Part shown: piece after piece, positions 1 to 9,999 of the stretch
Layout of the letters: every line of letters begins with the position of its first letter
Position numbering within the stretch: the first letter of the stretch is position 1
NCBI RefSeq assembly: GCF_019204045.1
Contig: NZ_JAGSPC010000001.1
Span: 1,116,001 to 1,180,000, forward strand
Length of the DNA stretch: 64,000 nt
Direction of reading: 5' to 3'
DNA from: Erythrobacter crassostreae
GTDB lineage: Bacteria > Pseudomonadota > Alphaproteobacteria > Sphingomonadales > Sphingomonadaceae
Notes under the pieces: generated by a model
What the model was told of the DNA's origin: nothing
The model's database searches: none
Seen by the model: the letters and a program-made list of their open reading frames with translations, nothing else
Translations under genes and position numbers: made by a program

Positions 1-2628
1 AACACCGTGCCTTGCCTTGCTAATCAGCTCTTCGAGTTCGCCACGCATCAAGACCAACGCCGCGATCGCAGCGCCATATGCCACCGGCAGCCAGTTTGCG
101 ATCGGTGTCGGCCCGGCATGCTGAACATTTGCCAGAGGATTATGCAGCAGGAGCGTGAACCATGCGAAATGAGCGAACGCCACGCAAAGCGCCGCCGAAC
201 TTGCAACGCGGGTGAGCGTGGTCTTCGGCAGTTGCATCAGCGCAATGCCCACGAGGACCAAGGCGGCTTGCCAGATAGACCGCTCTCCCATGCCGAAATG
301 TTCGAACCGGAGAAGCGAGTCGATGCCCCAGATTTGCTTGTAGATGCTGTGCACGACGGTGATCCCGATCAAACCGACTGCCGCCATAAATGCCCAGCGA
401 ACTTGCTTTGGCAGAGCCGTGCCGCGCCATGCGAGGAAACCGGCCACGCCAAGGAACGGAGCGATCTGGCGGGCAATATCAATCAGACCAAGCGCGCTGT
501 CTGAAAGGAACGGAATGCCGACCATCGCGGCGAACCCTGCAAAAATCCACTCGGCAAGTGGCTCGAGTGTCCAGAGGCCCGCAATCGCCAATGGCGTTCC
601 CCAAGCCGCGAACCGGTCGGATCGCCAGAGATACAGGCCAAGCGCCGCGGCAGCTGCGATCCAGGCAAGCGTTTCGCCTGGAACAAGCTGGGCGATTGCG
701 CCGTAGATGATGACAGCCGAAAGACCGTCTGCAATAGGGCGCGATACCAGCGTTGGGCGCATGATCGCCATCGCCATAAGAGGCACGGCAGTGGCGATCC
801 AGCGAAGCAATTCTGCGCCGCGCCATGCGACATCGCTCCCGCCGCCAAGACGGAGCAATTCTGCCTCGAACGCTGGAGTGACCATCAGGGATATAATTGT
901 GCCCGCAATGGCGCCCCAGCTTGCGATGAGCAGAGGGAGCGCGTCGCGCTTCCAAAGCAAGGCAAGGGTTGGCAACGCGACAGCAGCCGCAACAACCGGC
1001 GCTGCCCAAGCAAGCGTGACGAGCAGCAACGCCGAGAACGACAACACATGCGCTGCACTAAGCAGGATCAGCGAAGCCCGGATTTCCATTTCGTCCGATG
1101 TGCGCCAACGCGACCAGAATGCGAGAATCGGGAACAATGCGAGAGCCGCCATGCTGATCGCCAACATGGTCTCTCTTGGCTCGCTGTCCCATGATCCGAA
1201 CTGCACGTAAGCGGCGAGGCCAATACCGATGGCGGATCCACCCAACTGAGCGATGTCGAGCAATCCGGCCCTTCCGCGAAGCTGATGCGCCAACGGCACA
1301 CCGGCCGTGATCAGCGCGAAGACAGCAGCCGCGATGGCAAAGTGCTGCGCAACCGGAACCGGCCACAAGATAAGGAGCCAGATGCCCACAAATGCCGCGA
1401 CCGCCGATCCAGCGCGAAGCGGCGGGAACCGCCAGCCCAGCGCCGCAAGAGCGGCTGCGATCAAACCATAGAGGCCAAGCGTAAGCGGATCGTATCCTGC
1501 ATTGTCGACCAAGGATGCCATTTGCAGTGTCGCAACACCGGCCGCGGCGATCTGAAGAGGACTTGCCCCGCCTCGTGAATGGAGGAAGGCTGGCAAAACT
1601 GTTCCCAAGACTATCAAGTATCCGCCGAGCGCTGCAAAATCCTTGCCGCTGTTGATCCCGCCAAGCTGCATCAACAATCCCCAGCCCAGGCCGAGCCCCA
1701 AGGCTGCATAGCCGAGCCAGCGGCGGCCCTGTTTTTCGCCGGTCCAAGCAAGCCCGCCTGCAACCAATGAAAGGTATAGCGCGAGCAGCGGCACATTGGC
1801 GCTGTCGCTATCGACGAGCACAGGTGCGGCAAATCCGCCGATCAGGCCGAGAACCGCGCATGGCAATCCAAACCGGAATGACATCGCAATCGCGCCCGCT
1901 GTGACCACCGCGAGACCAACAAACGCGGCGCCTGCACCAATCAATCCATAGCCGGAACCGGCGAGGTAGAATGCTCCGAACAAGGTCGCGATTCCCGCGC
2001 CAGCGAGAGCCTGACGGACGCGTTCGTCCTTTACCCTGTCCTCAAGCCTGTAGGCAGCTTCTGCTCCGCCAATCAAACCAAGCCCGAACAAGAAGCTGAG
2101 GAAGACGCGCACGCCCGGCGTTAGCAGGCCAGCTTCAATAGAGTATCGGACAAGGAATATGCCGCCCACAGCAAGAGCGATCCCGCCAGCCCAAATCGGT
2201 AAGCGGCGTCCGAATATGTCTTCAAAGTCAAACCGCGGCCCGGTGTCTTCGGGCTCCGGCTCAGGCTCTGGTTCCGCAGTTGGTGCCGGAGCTGGTACTT
2301 CAACCTGCTCTTCAACTTCAGATCGAAGCGCTGGGCTAGGCGCTGCAAGAGGCATGCTTGCTGCTGGCTCAAGTTCAGGCTCTGGTTCAGCCTTGGAAAC
2401 GGGATCGACCTGTCGGCTTGCCGGAATGGGCTCTGCAGCTTCGGATTGGGGGGCAGGTGCCGAAACGGCTTCGTCTGGTTCTTCCCCGGATTTCGAGGAG
2501 ACGCCACGCCTCGTTGCCAAGTCGCTCAGCCAATCCTCATGCGCGTCGATGCGGCGCTTAAGTTTGCTAACACGGTCCCACAGCAGAAAAACCGCTATGC
2601 TCAATCCGGCAATAATTAGAAGTTCCAT
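1..2628 (-). CDS. DUF2339 family integral membrane protein (partial, C-terminus outside window)
   Basis: An open frame runs from an ATG at 2628 without a stop to base 1 (876 codons), so the C-terminus lies outside the window. The protein starts with one membrane helix (MELLIIAGLSIAVFLLW), then a short charged stretch. Next comes a linker of about 70 residues rich in Pro, Glu and Ala with PEPEPEPE runs. After it comes the family-typical FGRRLPIWAGGIALAVGG segment and many consecutive hydrophobic helices to the end of the window. This layout (N-terminal anchor, low-complexity linker, then 20 or more helices) is that of DUF2339 predicted membrane proteins, whose function is not known. It is the last gene of a minus-strand series but is separated by about 75 bases from the CinA-like gene upstream. 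Confidence 0.85.
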   Translation of the reverse strand, partial: MELLIIAGLSIAVFLLWDRVSKLKRRIDAHEDWLSDLATRRGVSSKSGEEPDEAVSAPAPQSEAAEPIPASRQVDPVSKAEPEPELEPAASMPLAAPSPALRSEVEEQVEVPAPAPTAEPEPEPEPEDTGPRFDFEDIFGRRLPIWAGGIALAVGGIFLVRYSIEAGLLTPGVRVFLSFLFGLGLIGGAEAAYRLEDRVKDERVRQALAGAGIATLFGAFYLAGSGYGLIGAGAAFVGLAVVTAGAIAMSFRFGLPCAVLGLIGGFAAPVLVDSDSANVPLLALYLSLVAGGLAWTGEKQGRRWLGYAALGLGLGWGLLMQLGGINSGKDFAALGGYLIVLGTVLPAFLHSRGGASPLQIAAAGVATLQMASLVDNAGYDPLTLGLYGLIAAALAALGWRFPPLRAGSAVAAFVGIWLLILWPVPVAQHFAIAAAVFALITAGVPLAHQLRGRAGLLDIAQLGGSAIGIGLAAYVQFGSWDSEPRETMLAISMAALALFPILAFWSRWRTSDEMEIRASLILLSAAHVLSFSALLLVTLAWAAPVVAAAVALPTLALLWKRDALPLLIASWGAIAGTIISLMVTPAFEAELLRLGGGSDVAWRGAELLRWIATAVPLMAMAIMRPTLVSRPIADGLSAVIIYGAIAQLVPGETLAWIAAAAALGLYLWRSDRFAAWGTPLAIAGLWTLEPLAEWIFAGFAAMVGIPFLSDSALGLIDIARQIAPFLGVAGFLAWRGTALPKQVRWAFMAAVGLIGITVVHSIYKQIWGIDSLLRFEHFGMGERSIWQAALVLVGIALMQLPKTTLTRVASSAALCVAFAHFAWFTLLLHNPLANVQHAGPTPIANWLPVAYGAAIAALVLMRGELEELISKARHGV

Positions 2629-2703
2629 GCGACCCCTGATCCCTAATAGTCAGAGACTGTCCGCAAGGCAGCGGAAAAGCAAAGACTTAATTGGTGCGCA
2701 GCC

Positions 2704-3465
2704 TCAGATGCCGCCCGGAGTGAAATCCCAGCCGTTCTCGCCCAATCTTTCGCACAGAGTATCAAAGCAGCTTTGCAGCGATTCTGGATCGGTTGAGCGG
2801 ATCACGAAGTTGGACCCGACCTTACCTTCACGGAAGAACGGGTATGAACCGATCTGACAGTTTTCGTGCGCCTGCTCGACTTCACGCAGCAGTTCGGCAA
2901 CCTCGCTTTCGGGAATGAACCCGCCGACTGTCTCGGAGATTAGCGGCGCGCCGCCTTCCAGCTGGCCGGTTAGAGCATCGAGCATTCCGGCTGTGATGTG
3001 CGGCACGCCTGCCATCACGAAAATGTTGCCGTGGCGTATTCCCGGTGCGCCGGATTTGCGGTTCGGGATCAGATCTGATCCTTCAGGCGTACGAGCCATT
3101 CGCAGCCTGCCTTCGTTCACGCCGCCTTTGTCGGCATAGTATCGCTCCATCAGGGCGCGGGCTTCGGGATGGATGATTACAGGCACGCCGAGCGCTTTCG
3201 CGATTGCATCGACCGTAATGTCATCATGGGTCGGGCCGATCCCGCCGGTTGTGAAGAGATAGTCGTTATCAGCGCGCAATGCGTTCACCGCCTCGACAAT
3301 CTTGTCTTCGATGTCGGCAACAACGCGCACTTCGGATAGGCGGATACCTTGCACCTGAAGCCAGCTGGCGATCTGGCCAATATTCTTGTCATGTGTGCGG
3401 CCAGACAGGATTTCGTCACCAATGATGACAAGGCCGGCGGTCCAGATTTTATCGGATGAGGTCAT
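2704..3465 (-). CDS. CinA N-terminal / MoaB-Mog domain protein (competence/damage-inducible protein A-like)
   Basis: This 253-residue protein has the molybdopterin-binding (MoCF) fold of MoaB/MogA and of the N-terminal half of CinA. Visible signatures are IIGDEILSGRTHDKN near residue 14 and TTGGIGPTHDDIT near residue 92, followed by MAGVPHI. Full-length CinA (about 410 residues) also carries a C-terminal nicotinamide-nucleotide deamidase domain, which is absent here. The protein is therefore the stand-alone form often annotated as competence/damage-inducible protein A. Its substrate cannot be read from sequence. Known relatives act on nucleotide cofactors or molybdopterin. The gene sits 53 bases downstream of the flavin monooxygenase on the same strand. 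Confidence 0.85.
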   Translation of the reverse strand: MTSSDKIWTAGLVIIGDEILSGRTHDKNIGQIASWLQVQGIRLSEVRVVADIEDKIVEAVNALRADNDYLFTTGGIGPTHDDITVDAIAKALGVPVIIHPEARALMERYYADKGGVNEGRLRMARTPEGSDLIPNRKSGAPGIRHGNIFVMAGVPHITAGMLDALTGQLEGGAPLISETVGGFIPESEVAELLREVEQAHENCQIGSYPFFREGKVGSNFVIRSTDPESLQSCFDTLCERLGENGWDFTPGGI

Positions 3466-3518
3466 GAAAAGCGGTCTAATTGAACGCTTCGCTCATGACC
3501 ACACCGAAAGCAGGCGAA

Positions 3519-5027
3519 TTACTCAGCCGCTTCGAGTTGTTCCTCGCCCGATTGAGCGTTCGCTCCGGCGCGCGTGAAGGATATCAAGCCGTCATTGACT
3601 GGTTCATCCACCATCTGTTTGCGATCAACCACATATTCCTGATTGAGGCGCCATGGATACGCAATCGAATTGCGCGGCATGATGTGTTTGCCGCGCTGGA
3701 TATAGCCACTGGAGAAATCGAAGATATCGTCTTCAACAATGGCTGCTTCGTCTGCAGGAGTGAGAACAGGCGTTGCCATGTCTGATCCTGTCGTGCGCAT
3801 GTGATTGAGTACGCGGCAAACATAGTCGGAATTGATATCTGCCCGCAGGGTCCAACTGGCGTTCAGGTACCCAAACACCACCGCAAGGTTTGGCAGGTTC
3901 GAGAACATGCAGCCCTTGTAATAAAACCGCTCTTCGAACTTCACTGGCTCACCATTGAGGCTCACCGCAATTTTGCCTGCGACTGCGAGTTTCAGGCCGG
4001 TCGCCGTGATAACGATATCTGCGTCGAGGAATTCGCCGGATTTCAAGCGGACGCCGCCCTTTTCAAACTTCTTGATATGACCGGTGACGACCTGCGCCTT
4101 GCCGGATTTCATCGCTTTGAAAAGATCATCGTCAGGTACAAGACAGACGCGCTGATCCCACGGATCATAGGGCGGCGTGAAGGTGTCCCGATCGAAATCA
4201 TCGCCGAGCGCTTTTTCGATATTCTTATGCAGCGTGTCTTTCATCTTCTGCGGCTTCTCGCGCGCCATTTTAAAGCTGAAATCCTGCATCTTGATATTCT
4301 TCCACCGGGTTATCCGGTAGGCGAGTTTCTCTGGCAGAAATTTGCGCAAAGAGTTGGCGATCCAGTCTTTTGCCGGACGTGCAAACATCCATGTCGGCGT
4401 GCGTTGCAGCATTGTGACCTTGGCCGCTTTGTCTGCCATCGAAGGGACAATAGTCACCGCCGTCGCGCCTGATCCGATGACGACGACATTCTTGCCTGCG
4501 TAATCGAGGTTGTCCGGCCAGAATTGCGGGTGGATCACCTGACCTTCGAATTCGCCGAATTCAAAGCCGGGATCGTATGCTTCGTCGTAGTCATAATAGC
4601 CGGAGCCAAGATAGAGGAAGTTTGCAGTGAGGCGCGTCGTGGAACCGTCATCCAGCTCCATCTCGACATGCCAGCGCGCTTCGTCTTCTCGGAAATCGGC
4701 GGAGATCACTTTATGGCTGTAACGGATGTGCTGGCGGATGCCGCGTTCATCAACAATGGTGTTCAGATATTCGAGGATCGCGGGCGCATCGGCGATTGTT
4801 TTTTCGTGCTTCCACGGTTCGAAATCAAAGCCAAGCGTGTGCATGTCGCTGTCCGACCGAATGCCGGGATAACGGAACAAATCCCATGTCCCGCCCAAAT
4901 TCTCGCGCCGTTCGACAATCGCATAGGAATGGTTCGGCGACTTCATTTCCATATGGGCAGCCATGCCAATTCCGGAAATACCAGCGCCGACGATCAGAAC
5001 GTCGAAATCAGGGGCGGTTGCAAGCAT
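3519..5027 (-). CDS. Type I Baeyer-Villiger flavin monooxygenase
   Basis: A 502-residue FAD- and NADPH-dependent oxygenase. The N-terminal dinucleotide fold shows GAGISG at residues 14-19 (FAD) and a second Rossmann motif GSGATA at 185-190 (NADPH). Between them is FEGQVIHPQFWP at residues 160-171, which fits the FxGxxxHxxxWP fingerprint of type I Baeyer-Villiger monooxygenases, enzymes that insert oxygen next to a ketone carbonyl to give esters or lactones. The frame stays open to 5144, but I chose the ATG at 5027: a purine-rich ribosome binding stretch (GGGAAGAGAGAG) lies just upstream and the Rossmann strand begins at once. The longer start would overlap the divergent receptor gene at 5143. 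The substrate is unknown. Long-chain or cyclic ketones are usual for the family. Confidence 0.9.
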   Translation of the reverse strand: MLATAPDFDVLIVGAGISGIGMAAHMEMKSPNHSYAIVERRENLGGTWDLFRYPGIRSDSDMHTLGFDFEPWKHEKTIADAPAILEYLNTIVDERGIRQHIRYSHKVISADFREDEARWHVEMELDDGSTTRLTANFLYLGSGYYDYDEAYDPGFEFGEFEGQVIHPQFWPDNLDYAGKNVVVIGSGATAVTIVPSMADKAAKVTMLQRTPTWMFARPAKDWIANSLRKFLPEKLAYRITRWKNIKMQDFSFKMAREKPQKMKDTLHKNIEKALGDDFDRDTFTPPYDPWDQRVCLVPDDDLFKAMKSGKAQVVTGHIKKFEKGGVRLKSGEFLDADIVITATGLKLAVAGKIAVSLNGEPVKFEERFYYKGCMFSNLPNLAVVFGYLNASWTLRADINSDYVCRVLNHMRTTGSDMATPVLTPADEAAIVEDDIFDFSSGYIQRGKHIMPRNSIAYPWRLNQEYVVDRKQMVDEPVNDGLISFTRAGANAQSGEEQLEAAE

Positions 5028-5142
5028 CAGGTCTCTCTCTTCCCATTTGATCGACAATGTAACCATATGCGACGACGAAAAGCGAGTCTTGATAGCAAAT
5101 TGCAACTGACTTTGTGGGGCAAGTCCGCTAGGCGCAGCGACC

Positions 5143-7167
5143 ATGATCTATCGCTTCCGTTTTGCCGCTTCAGTCCTCGCTCTGTCCCTTTCTGTCCCTT
5201 TGTCCGCGCAGGACGTTTCGGGCGAAGAAATGGCCGAAGACGAGATCGTCGTGACCGGCGAAGGACTGCGGCAAGCGCCTTCTATCGGTGCCTATTCGAT
5301 TACCGAAATTGACCGTGAGGCGATTGTGTCGAGCGGGTCTGGTCGCATCGAAGACGTACTAGAAAATGTCGCTGGTTTTCAGCAGTTCCGTCGCTCTGAT
5401 AGCCGGTCTGCCAACCCCAGCGCTCAGGGTGCGACATTGCGCGCTTTGGGTGGCAACGCGACGAGCCGCGCGCTTGTGTTGCTCGATGGTGTTCCGATCA
5501 GCGATCCGTTCTTTGGCTATATCCCGTTCAATGCGATTGCTCCTGAAACGCTTGGCAGTATCCGAGTGACACGAGGGGGCGGATCGGGGCCATTCGGTTC
5601 TGGCGCGCTTGCCGGGACTATAGAATTGGAGAGCGCCGACGCACGCACGCTCGGCCCTGTGTCGGCCAGCTTGCTCGTCAATGACCGCGAAGAAACTGAG
5701 GCTAGCGCCGCGCTCAGCAGCCAACTGGGCGCTGGATTTGGTGTGATCAATGGCCGCTGGGACCGCGGGCAGGGGTTTTTCACTACGCCTGAGAGCCAGC
5801 GCGTTCCCGCGACGGCTCGCGCGGCGTTTGATAGTTGGCAGGTAGGCCTGCGCGCAGTCGCGCCGATTACTCCCAATATCGAATTGCAAGCCAGAGGCAG
5901 CCTGTTCGAAGACGCACGAACGCTGCGTTTTGAAGGAGCCGATTCCAGAATTGAAGGGCAGGACGCGAGCATCCGTTTCGTCGGGCGTGGTAGCTGGGAA
6001 TTTGATGCTCTCGTCTATGTTCAGGCGCGCAATTTCTCGAATGTCGTCATCAGCTCCACCCGCTTTGTGAAAGTCCTTGATCAGCGCAATACGCCCTCGA
6101 CCGGTCTAGGCGGCAAGATCGAAGTGCGCCCGCCCATCAATGAAGCGCATACGGTGCGCATCGGCGTTGATTACCGCAAATCGGGCGGCGAGCTCCAAGA
6201 AGAAGCCTTCAGCGCCTTTACCGGCAATTTGCGGGAGCGCCGCCGTGCTGGCGGCACCAACAGCAATCTTGGGTTCTTTGTCGAAGATGACTGGCAGATC
6301 GGCCCGCTCTTGCTGACCGGCGGATTGCGCGCCGACTACACCAACATCGAAGACGGCTTTTTTAGAGCGGTCGATTCAGGTGGAGCGCTTGTAACCGAGA
6401 CAATCGCCGATGATCGCAGCGACTGGGCGGTAAGCTGGCGCGCCGGTGCGCTCTTTTACGCATCACGTAAGCTCGAATTGCGCGCCGCCGCTTACACCGG
6501 ATTGCGGTTGCCTACGTTGAATGAGCTTTACCGACCTTTCGTTGTCTTTCCAGTTGTGACGCAAGCGAACGCGGCGCTGGAGAATGAACGGCTTAGGGGA
6601 TTCGAGGCTGGGATGACATGGCAACCGGCTGATCCGGTGGTGCTGTCTCTGACGGCTTTCGATAACCGCGTCGAAAACGCGATTGCGAACGTCACGCTTC
6701 AGCCAAACCTGCGCCAACGCCAGAATTTGCCAGCCATCGATGCACAAGGGATCGAGGCGACTTTGGCGATGAAATTCGGCCAGATCAGCTTCGATGGTTC
6801 GCTGGCTTACACCGATGCGACGATCGACGGTGAAGGCGCATCAATCGCGCTGGACGGCAATCATCCGCCGCAAACGCCGGACTTTGCGGCATCGGCGACA
6901 ATGGCTTGGGAACCGGCCGAAGGTTGGCGGTTTGCAGGGACTCTACGCCATGTCAGCGGACAGTTTGAAGACGATCAAGAAACGACGATTTTGCCTGCAG
7001 CGACCACACTCGATCTGTTTGCGCAGGCTCCTTTGAGCAGAAAATTCTCGATCGTGATGAGGGGCGAAAATCTTTTTGACGAGGAGATTGTGACCCGAAA
7101 CTCAGCAGGTGCGATCGATTTAGGCGCGCCTCGCACAGTCTGGATTGGCCTTCGTTTCGGGTACTAA
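5143..7167 (+). CDS. TonB-dependent outer-membrane receptor
   Basis: A 674-residue protein with a signal peptide (hydrophobic core at residues 6-22, cleavage near LSAQD). A TonB-box-like stretch EDEIVVTGEG follows near residue 32. The plug domain (SGSGRIEDVLENVAGF, then LVLLDGVPISDPFFG and VTRGGGSGPFGSGALAG) spans about residues 45-165. The rest alternates as expected for a 22-strand barrel and ends in an aromatic residue (WIGLRFGY), the usual insertion signal for outer-membrane barrels. The plug resembles cobalamin/heme-type receptors more than the large sphingomonad group, but the ligand cannot be assigned. It is divergent from the Baeyer-Villiger monooxygenase with about 115 bases between start codons, so shared control is possible. 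Confidence 0.9.
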   Translation: MIYRFRFAASVLALSLSVPLSAQDVSGEEMAEDEIVVTGEGLRQAPSIGAYSITEIDREAIVSSGSGRIEDVLENVAGFQQFRRSDSRSANPSAQGATLRALGGNATSRALVLLDGVPISDPFFGYIPFNAIAPETLGSIRVTRGGGSGPFGSGALAGTIELESADARTLGPVSASLLVNDREETEASAALSSQLGAGFGVINGRWDRGQGFFTTPESQRVPATARAAFDSWQVGLRAVAPITPNIELQARGSLFEDARTLRFEGADSRIEGQDASIRFVGRGSWEFDALVYVQARNFSNVVISSTRFVKVLDQRNTPSTGLGGKIEVRPPINEAHTVRIGVDYRKSGGELQEEAFSAFTGNLRERRRAGGTNSNLGFFVEDDWQIGPLLLTGGLRADYTNIEDGFFRAVDSGGALVTETIADDRSDWAVSWRAGALFYASRKLELRAAAYTGLRLPTLNELYRPFVVFPVVTQANAALENERLRGFEAGMTWQPADPVVLSLTAFDNRVENAIANVTLQPNLRQRQNLPAIDAQGIEATLAMKFGQISFDGSLAYTDATIDGEGASIALDGNHPPQTPDFAASATMAWEPAEGWRFAGTLRHVSGQFEDDQETTILPAATTLDLFAQAPLSRKFSIVMRGENLFDEEIVTRNSAGAIDLGAPRTVWIGLRFGY

Positions 7168-7387
7168 AGCTCGCAAAGCCGCCAAAAACTTTCCGATCGG
7201 TCAGCAATTTAATTGCCTGAATCGCGGTCACATTGACGCGATGCTGCGCTGCAGCACGATATGTTGCATTTTTGCTACGGTTTGCGAATAAGCGTCGCAT
7301 AGCCTTGGCAGGGGCGAACTCACTGATAGTCTGCTTCCCACATCCAATAAGGCCAAAGGCCATTGGGGTAAGTGGAGAGGAAAATTT

Positions 7388-9922
7388 ATGACACGTAAGT
7401 TTGCAGCCTACGCTGCAGGTCTCATGGCCTGCAGTTCGTTTACCGCCCCCGTATTTGCACAAGACGGCGATCAACTGGAAGCGCCGGAGCAAGATGATAG
7501 CGTCATCATTGTTACCGCGACACGCCGTGCACAGGACGTTCAAGACATTCCGATTGCTGTGACCGCTGTCACTCCGGAACAGCTGGACAAACAGGGCGTC
7601 GTTAACGTCCAGAACATCACTCAGGTCAGTCCAAGCTTCTCGACTTCGAACGCACAGGTTGCATCGGGATCTGTCGTTCTGCGTATTCGCGGTGTTGGTA
7701 CGACTTCGAACAATATCGGCTTCGAAAGCGCGGTCGGTATCTTCGTCGATGGCGCATACCAGTCGCGCCCCGGCATCGCGCTTAGCGAGTTTGTCGATAT
7801 CGAGCGGGTTGAGGTTCTCCGCGGACCGCAGGGTACTCTATTTGGTCGTAACACGTCGGCTGGTGCGCTTAACATCACCACACGCGGACCGGATGTTACC
7901 GAATTTGGCGGCTTCGCAAACGCGACTTACGGCAATTTTGATCTGATTAACGTACAGGGTGCGATCAACGCTCCTATCATTGAAGACACATTGGCCGTGC
8001 GGCTGACCGGTGCATATCGTAGCCGCGATGGCTTCGTTGATGTCGTCGACGGTACTGGCACCAAGATCGGCGAATCCAACACGATCGATCAATTCCTTGT
8101 CCGCGGTCAGATCGGCTTTGAAAGCGATAGCGGCATCACCGTTCGTTTGATCGGTGATTACAGCGAAAGCGAAAACCAGTGCTGTGCTGCAGTGGAATTG
8201 CTCGGTGATGCAGGCCTTGAAACTACGCTTGTCGGACTCGGCGCGCCTTCGCGCGGCGGAATGGCGGCACCGTCCGTCACATTCAACCCGTTTGACCAAC
8301 CTGGCGCCGAGCAAGTTCTCGATAATCGTACGGCGACTGCAAACCGTCTTCCGCTCGCTGAAACTGAGCAATGGGGTGTCACCGGTGAGATCAATATTCC
8401 GCTCGGCGAGAATGCAGATCTGATTTACATCGGTTCGTACCGCGACTTTAGCTCGAGCGAGAATTACGATTCTGACTTCTCGGCACTCGAAGTGTTCGAC
8501 GTGGATCGTCTCGACACCAACATCACAACGATGACCCATGAACTTCGCATTCAAGGCGAAGCGTTTGGCGGCAGCCTTGAATGGCTCGTTGGCGGATATT
8601 ATTCGGATGAAGAAATCCAGTCGAGCACAGACTTCTCGCTTGGTTCGGACTACGATCTTTTGATCGGCGGTTTGTTTGGCGGACTGCTTGGTCCTGCTCC
8701 GCTGACGTTGTTGACGGATTTGATTAACGATCCAGGTACTCCAGGAAACGGAATCAGCCCAACAGGCACGACATCAACCAACGTCTATTCGCAAGAAAGC
8801 GAGAGCTTCTCGGTCTTCACGCACAATACGTTGGAAATTGCCGACGGATTGAAGGTGACTGTCGGTCTGCGGTATTCGGACGAGTCGAAGACAGGCGGTT
8901 TCACACAAGCGGCAAGCAACAATCCGACATGTCTGACGTTGCTTTCCGGCGTCGGAACTATTGCAGCGACAGTTGGTCCTGATCTTGTTCCAAACGTGCT
9001 CGGCACCGGTTGTTTCGCATTTACCGCACCGGCAATTGGCTCAGACGCGATTGCCTTCCCGCTCCCCCGTCCGTTCAGCGTACCGTTCAGCGATGAAGAG
9101 CTGATCTACACAGGCAAGCTGTCTTACGAGTTTGAAGCACCGGTTTCCGTCTATGCCAGCTTTACGCACGGCTATAAATCGGGCGGTATCAACCTCGATA
9201 TCACAGCCAATTCCGGCGGTGCTGATCCGACCTTCAACTCTGAAGAAGTCGATGCGTACGAGCTTGGCGTGAAGGCCAAGTTCCTTGATGATGCGGTGAC
9301 TATGAACGTCGCCGTTTTCCATGAGGAATTCACTGACTTCCAGGTTCTGGAGTTTACTGGAGCGCAGTTCACGACCTTTAACGTTGGCCGCGCGCTATCG
9401 TCTGGTTTTGAAATTGAGTCGGTTATCCGTCCGGATCGAAACCTGACGCTGAACGCTGGTCTGTCATACACCAATGCTCGCTATCCTGATGATTGCGACG
9501 GCGGTCTGACGTCGCAGAACGTGTTGGCGCTGTGCGGCAATACGCTAACCAACGCGCCTGAGATTGTGGCCATTATGGGTGCAAACTATGAGCGTGACCT
9601 TGGCAATTATCTGACAGGGTTCATCACTGCACAGGCGCGTATCGAAGATGACCGCCGGACTTCGACGCAGGCAGTCAATCCGGCTGATCTTGCTGCCCGC
9701 ACTTTGGTGCCGTTCGACATTCAGGATAGCAACACCAAGGTGAATGTCCGTGCTGGTATCGGCGCTCAGGATAAGAGCTGGACGCTGGAAGTCTGGGGCA
9801 ACAACATCACCGATGAAGTAACGCGCGGTGTTACCTTCAACACGGTGCTGCGCGGCAGCTCACGCTCCGCTTTTGCTCAGCAGCCTGCTACTTATGGTGT
9901 GACACTTCGTACCGAATTCTGA
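7388..9922 (+). CDS. TonB-dependent outer-membrane receptor, large sphingomonad type
   Basis: An 844-residue receptor. A signal peptide ends near PVFAQDG. The TonB box follows as DDSVIIVTATRRAQDVQDIPIAVTAV with the plug at about residues 45-170 (VDGAYQSRPG, IERVEVLRGPQGTLFGRNTSAGALNI). The barrel runs to the end and closes on a C-terminal Phe. The start ATG is preceded by a strong GGAGAGGAAAA ribosome binding stretch at 7375-7385. This subfamily is greatly expanded in sphingomonads and takes up diverse small molecules such as glycans and aromatics. The ligand is not visible. It is followed by a strong hairpin terminator and, on the opposite strand, by acyl-CoA genes, so a lipid-related substrate would be pure guesswork. 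Confidence 0.93.
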   Translation: MTRKFAAYAAGLMACSSFTAPVFAQDGDQLEAPEQDDSVIIVTATRRAQDVQDIPIAVTAVTPEQLDKQGVVNVQNITQVSPSFSTSNAQVASGSVVLRIRGVGTTSNNIGFESAVGIFVDGAYQSRPGIALSEFVDIERVEVLRGPQGTLFGRNTSAGALNITTRGPDVTEFGGFANATYGNFDLINVQGAINAPIIEDTLAVRLTGAYRSRDGFVDVVDGTGTKIGESNTIDQFLVRGQIGFESDSGITVRLIGDYSESENQCCAAVELLGDAGLETTLVGLGAPSRGGMAAPSVTFNPFDQPGAEQVLDNRTATANRLPLAETEQWGVTGEINIPLGENADLIYIGSYRDFSSSENYDSDFSALEVFDVDRLDTNITTMTHELRIQGEAFGGSLEWLVGGYYSDEEIQSSTDFSLGSDYDLLIGGLFGGLLGPAPLTLLTDLINDPGTPGNGISPTGTTSTNVYSQESESFSVFTHNTLEIADGLKVTVGLRYSDESKTGGFTQAASNNPTCLTLLSGVGTIAATVGPDLVPNVLGTGCFAFTAPAIGSDAIAFPLPRPFSVPFSDEELIYTGKLSYEFEAPVSVYASFTHGYKSGGINLDITANSGGADPTFNSEEVDAYELGVKAKFLDDAVTMNVAVFHEEFTDFQVLEFTGAQFTTFNVGRALSSGFEIESVIRPDRNLTLNAGLSYTNARYPDDCDGGLTSQNVLALCGNTLTNAPEIVAIMGANYERDLGNYLTGFITAQARIEDDRRTSTQAVNPADLAARTLVPFDIQDSNTKVNVRAGIGAQDKSWTLEVWGNNITDEVTRGVTFNTVLRGSSRSAFAQQPATYGVTLRTEF

Positions 9923-9942
9923 TCCAACCGATCAGACACAAA

Positions 9943-9985
9943 AAAGGGGCGGTTCGCATGTGCGAGCCGCCCCTTTTGTTTGTGG
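9943..9985. terminator. Rho-independent terminator between receptor and acyl-CoA dehydrogenase
   Basis: Two 13-base arms (GGGGCGGTTCGCA and TGCGAGCCGCCCC, one G-T pair) meet around a two-base gap and are flanked by A and T runs on both sides. It can therefore stop transcription from both convergent genes. Confidence 0.9.
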
Positions 9986-9999
9986 CCGATAGGGACGGG

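Noticed and set aside
7..2507. Several open frames on both strands inside 1-2628
   Set aside because: They are shadows of the DUF2339 frame, which is open from 2628 to the edge and codes clear helices.
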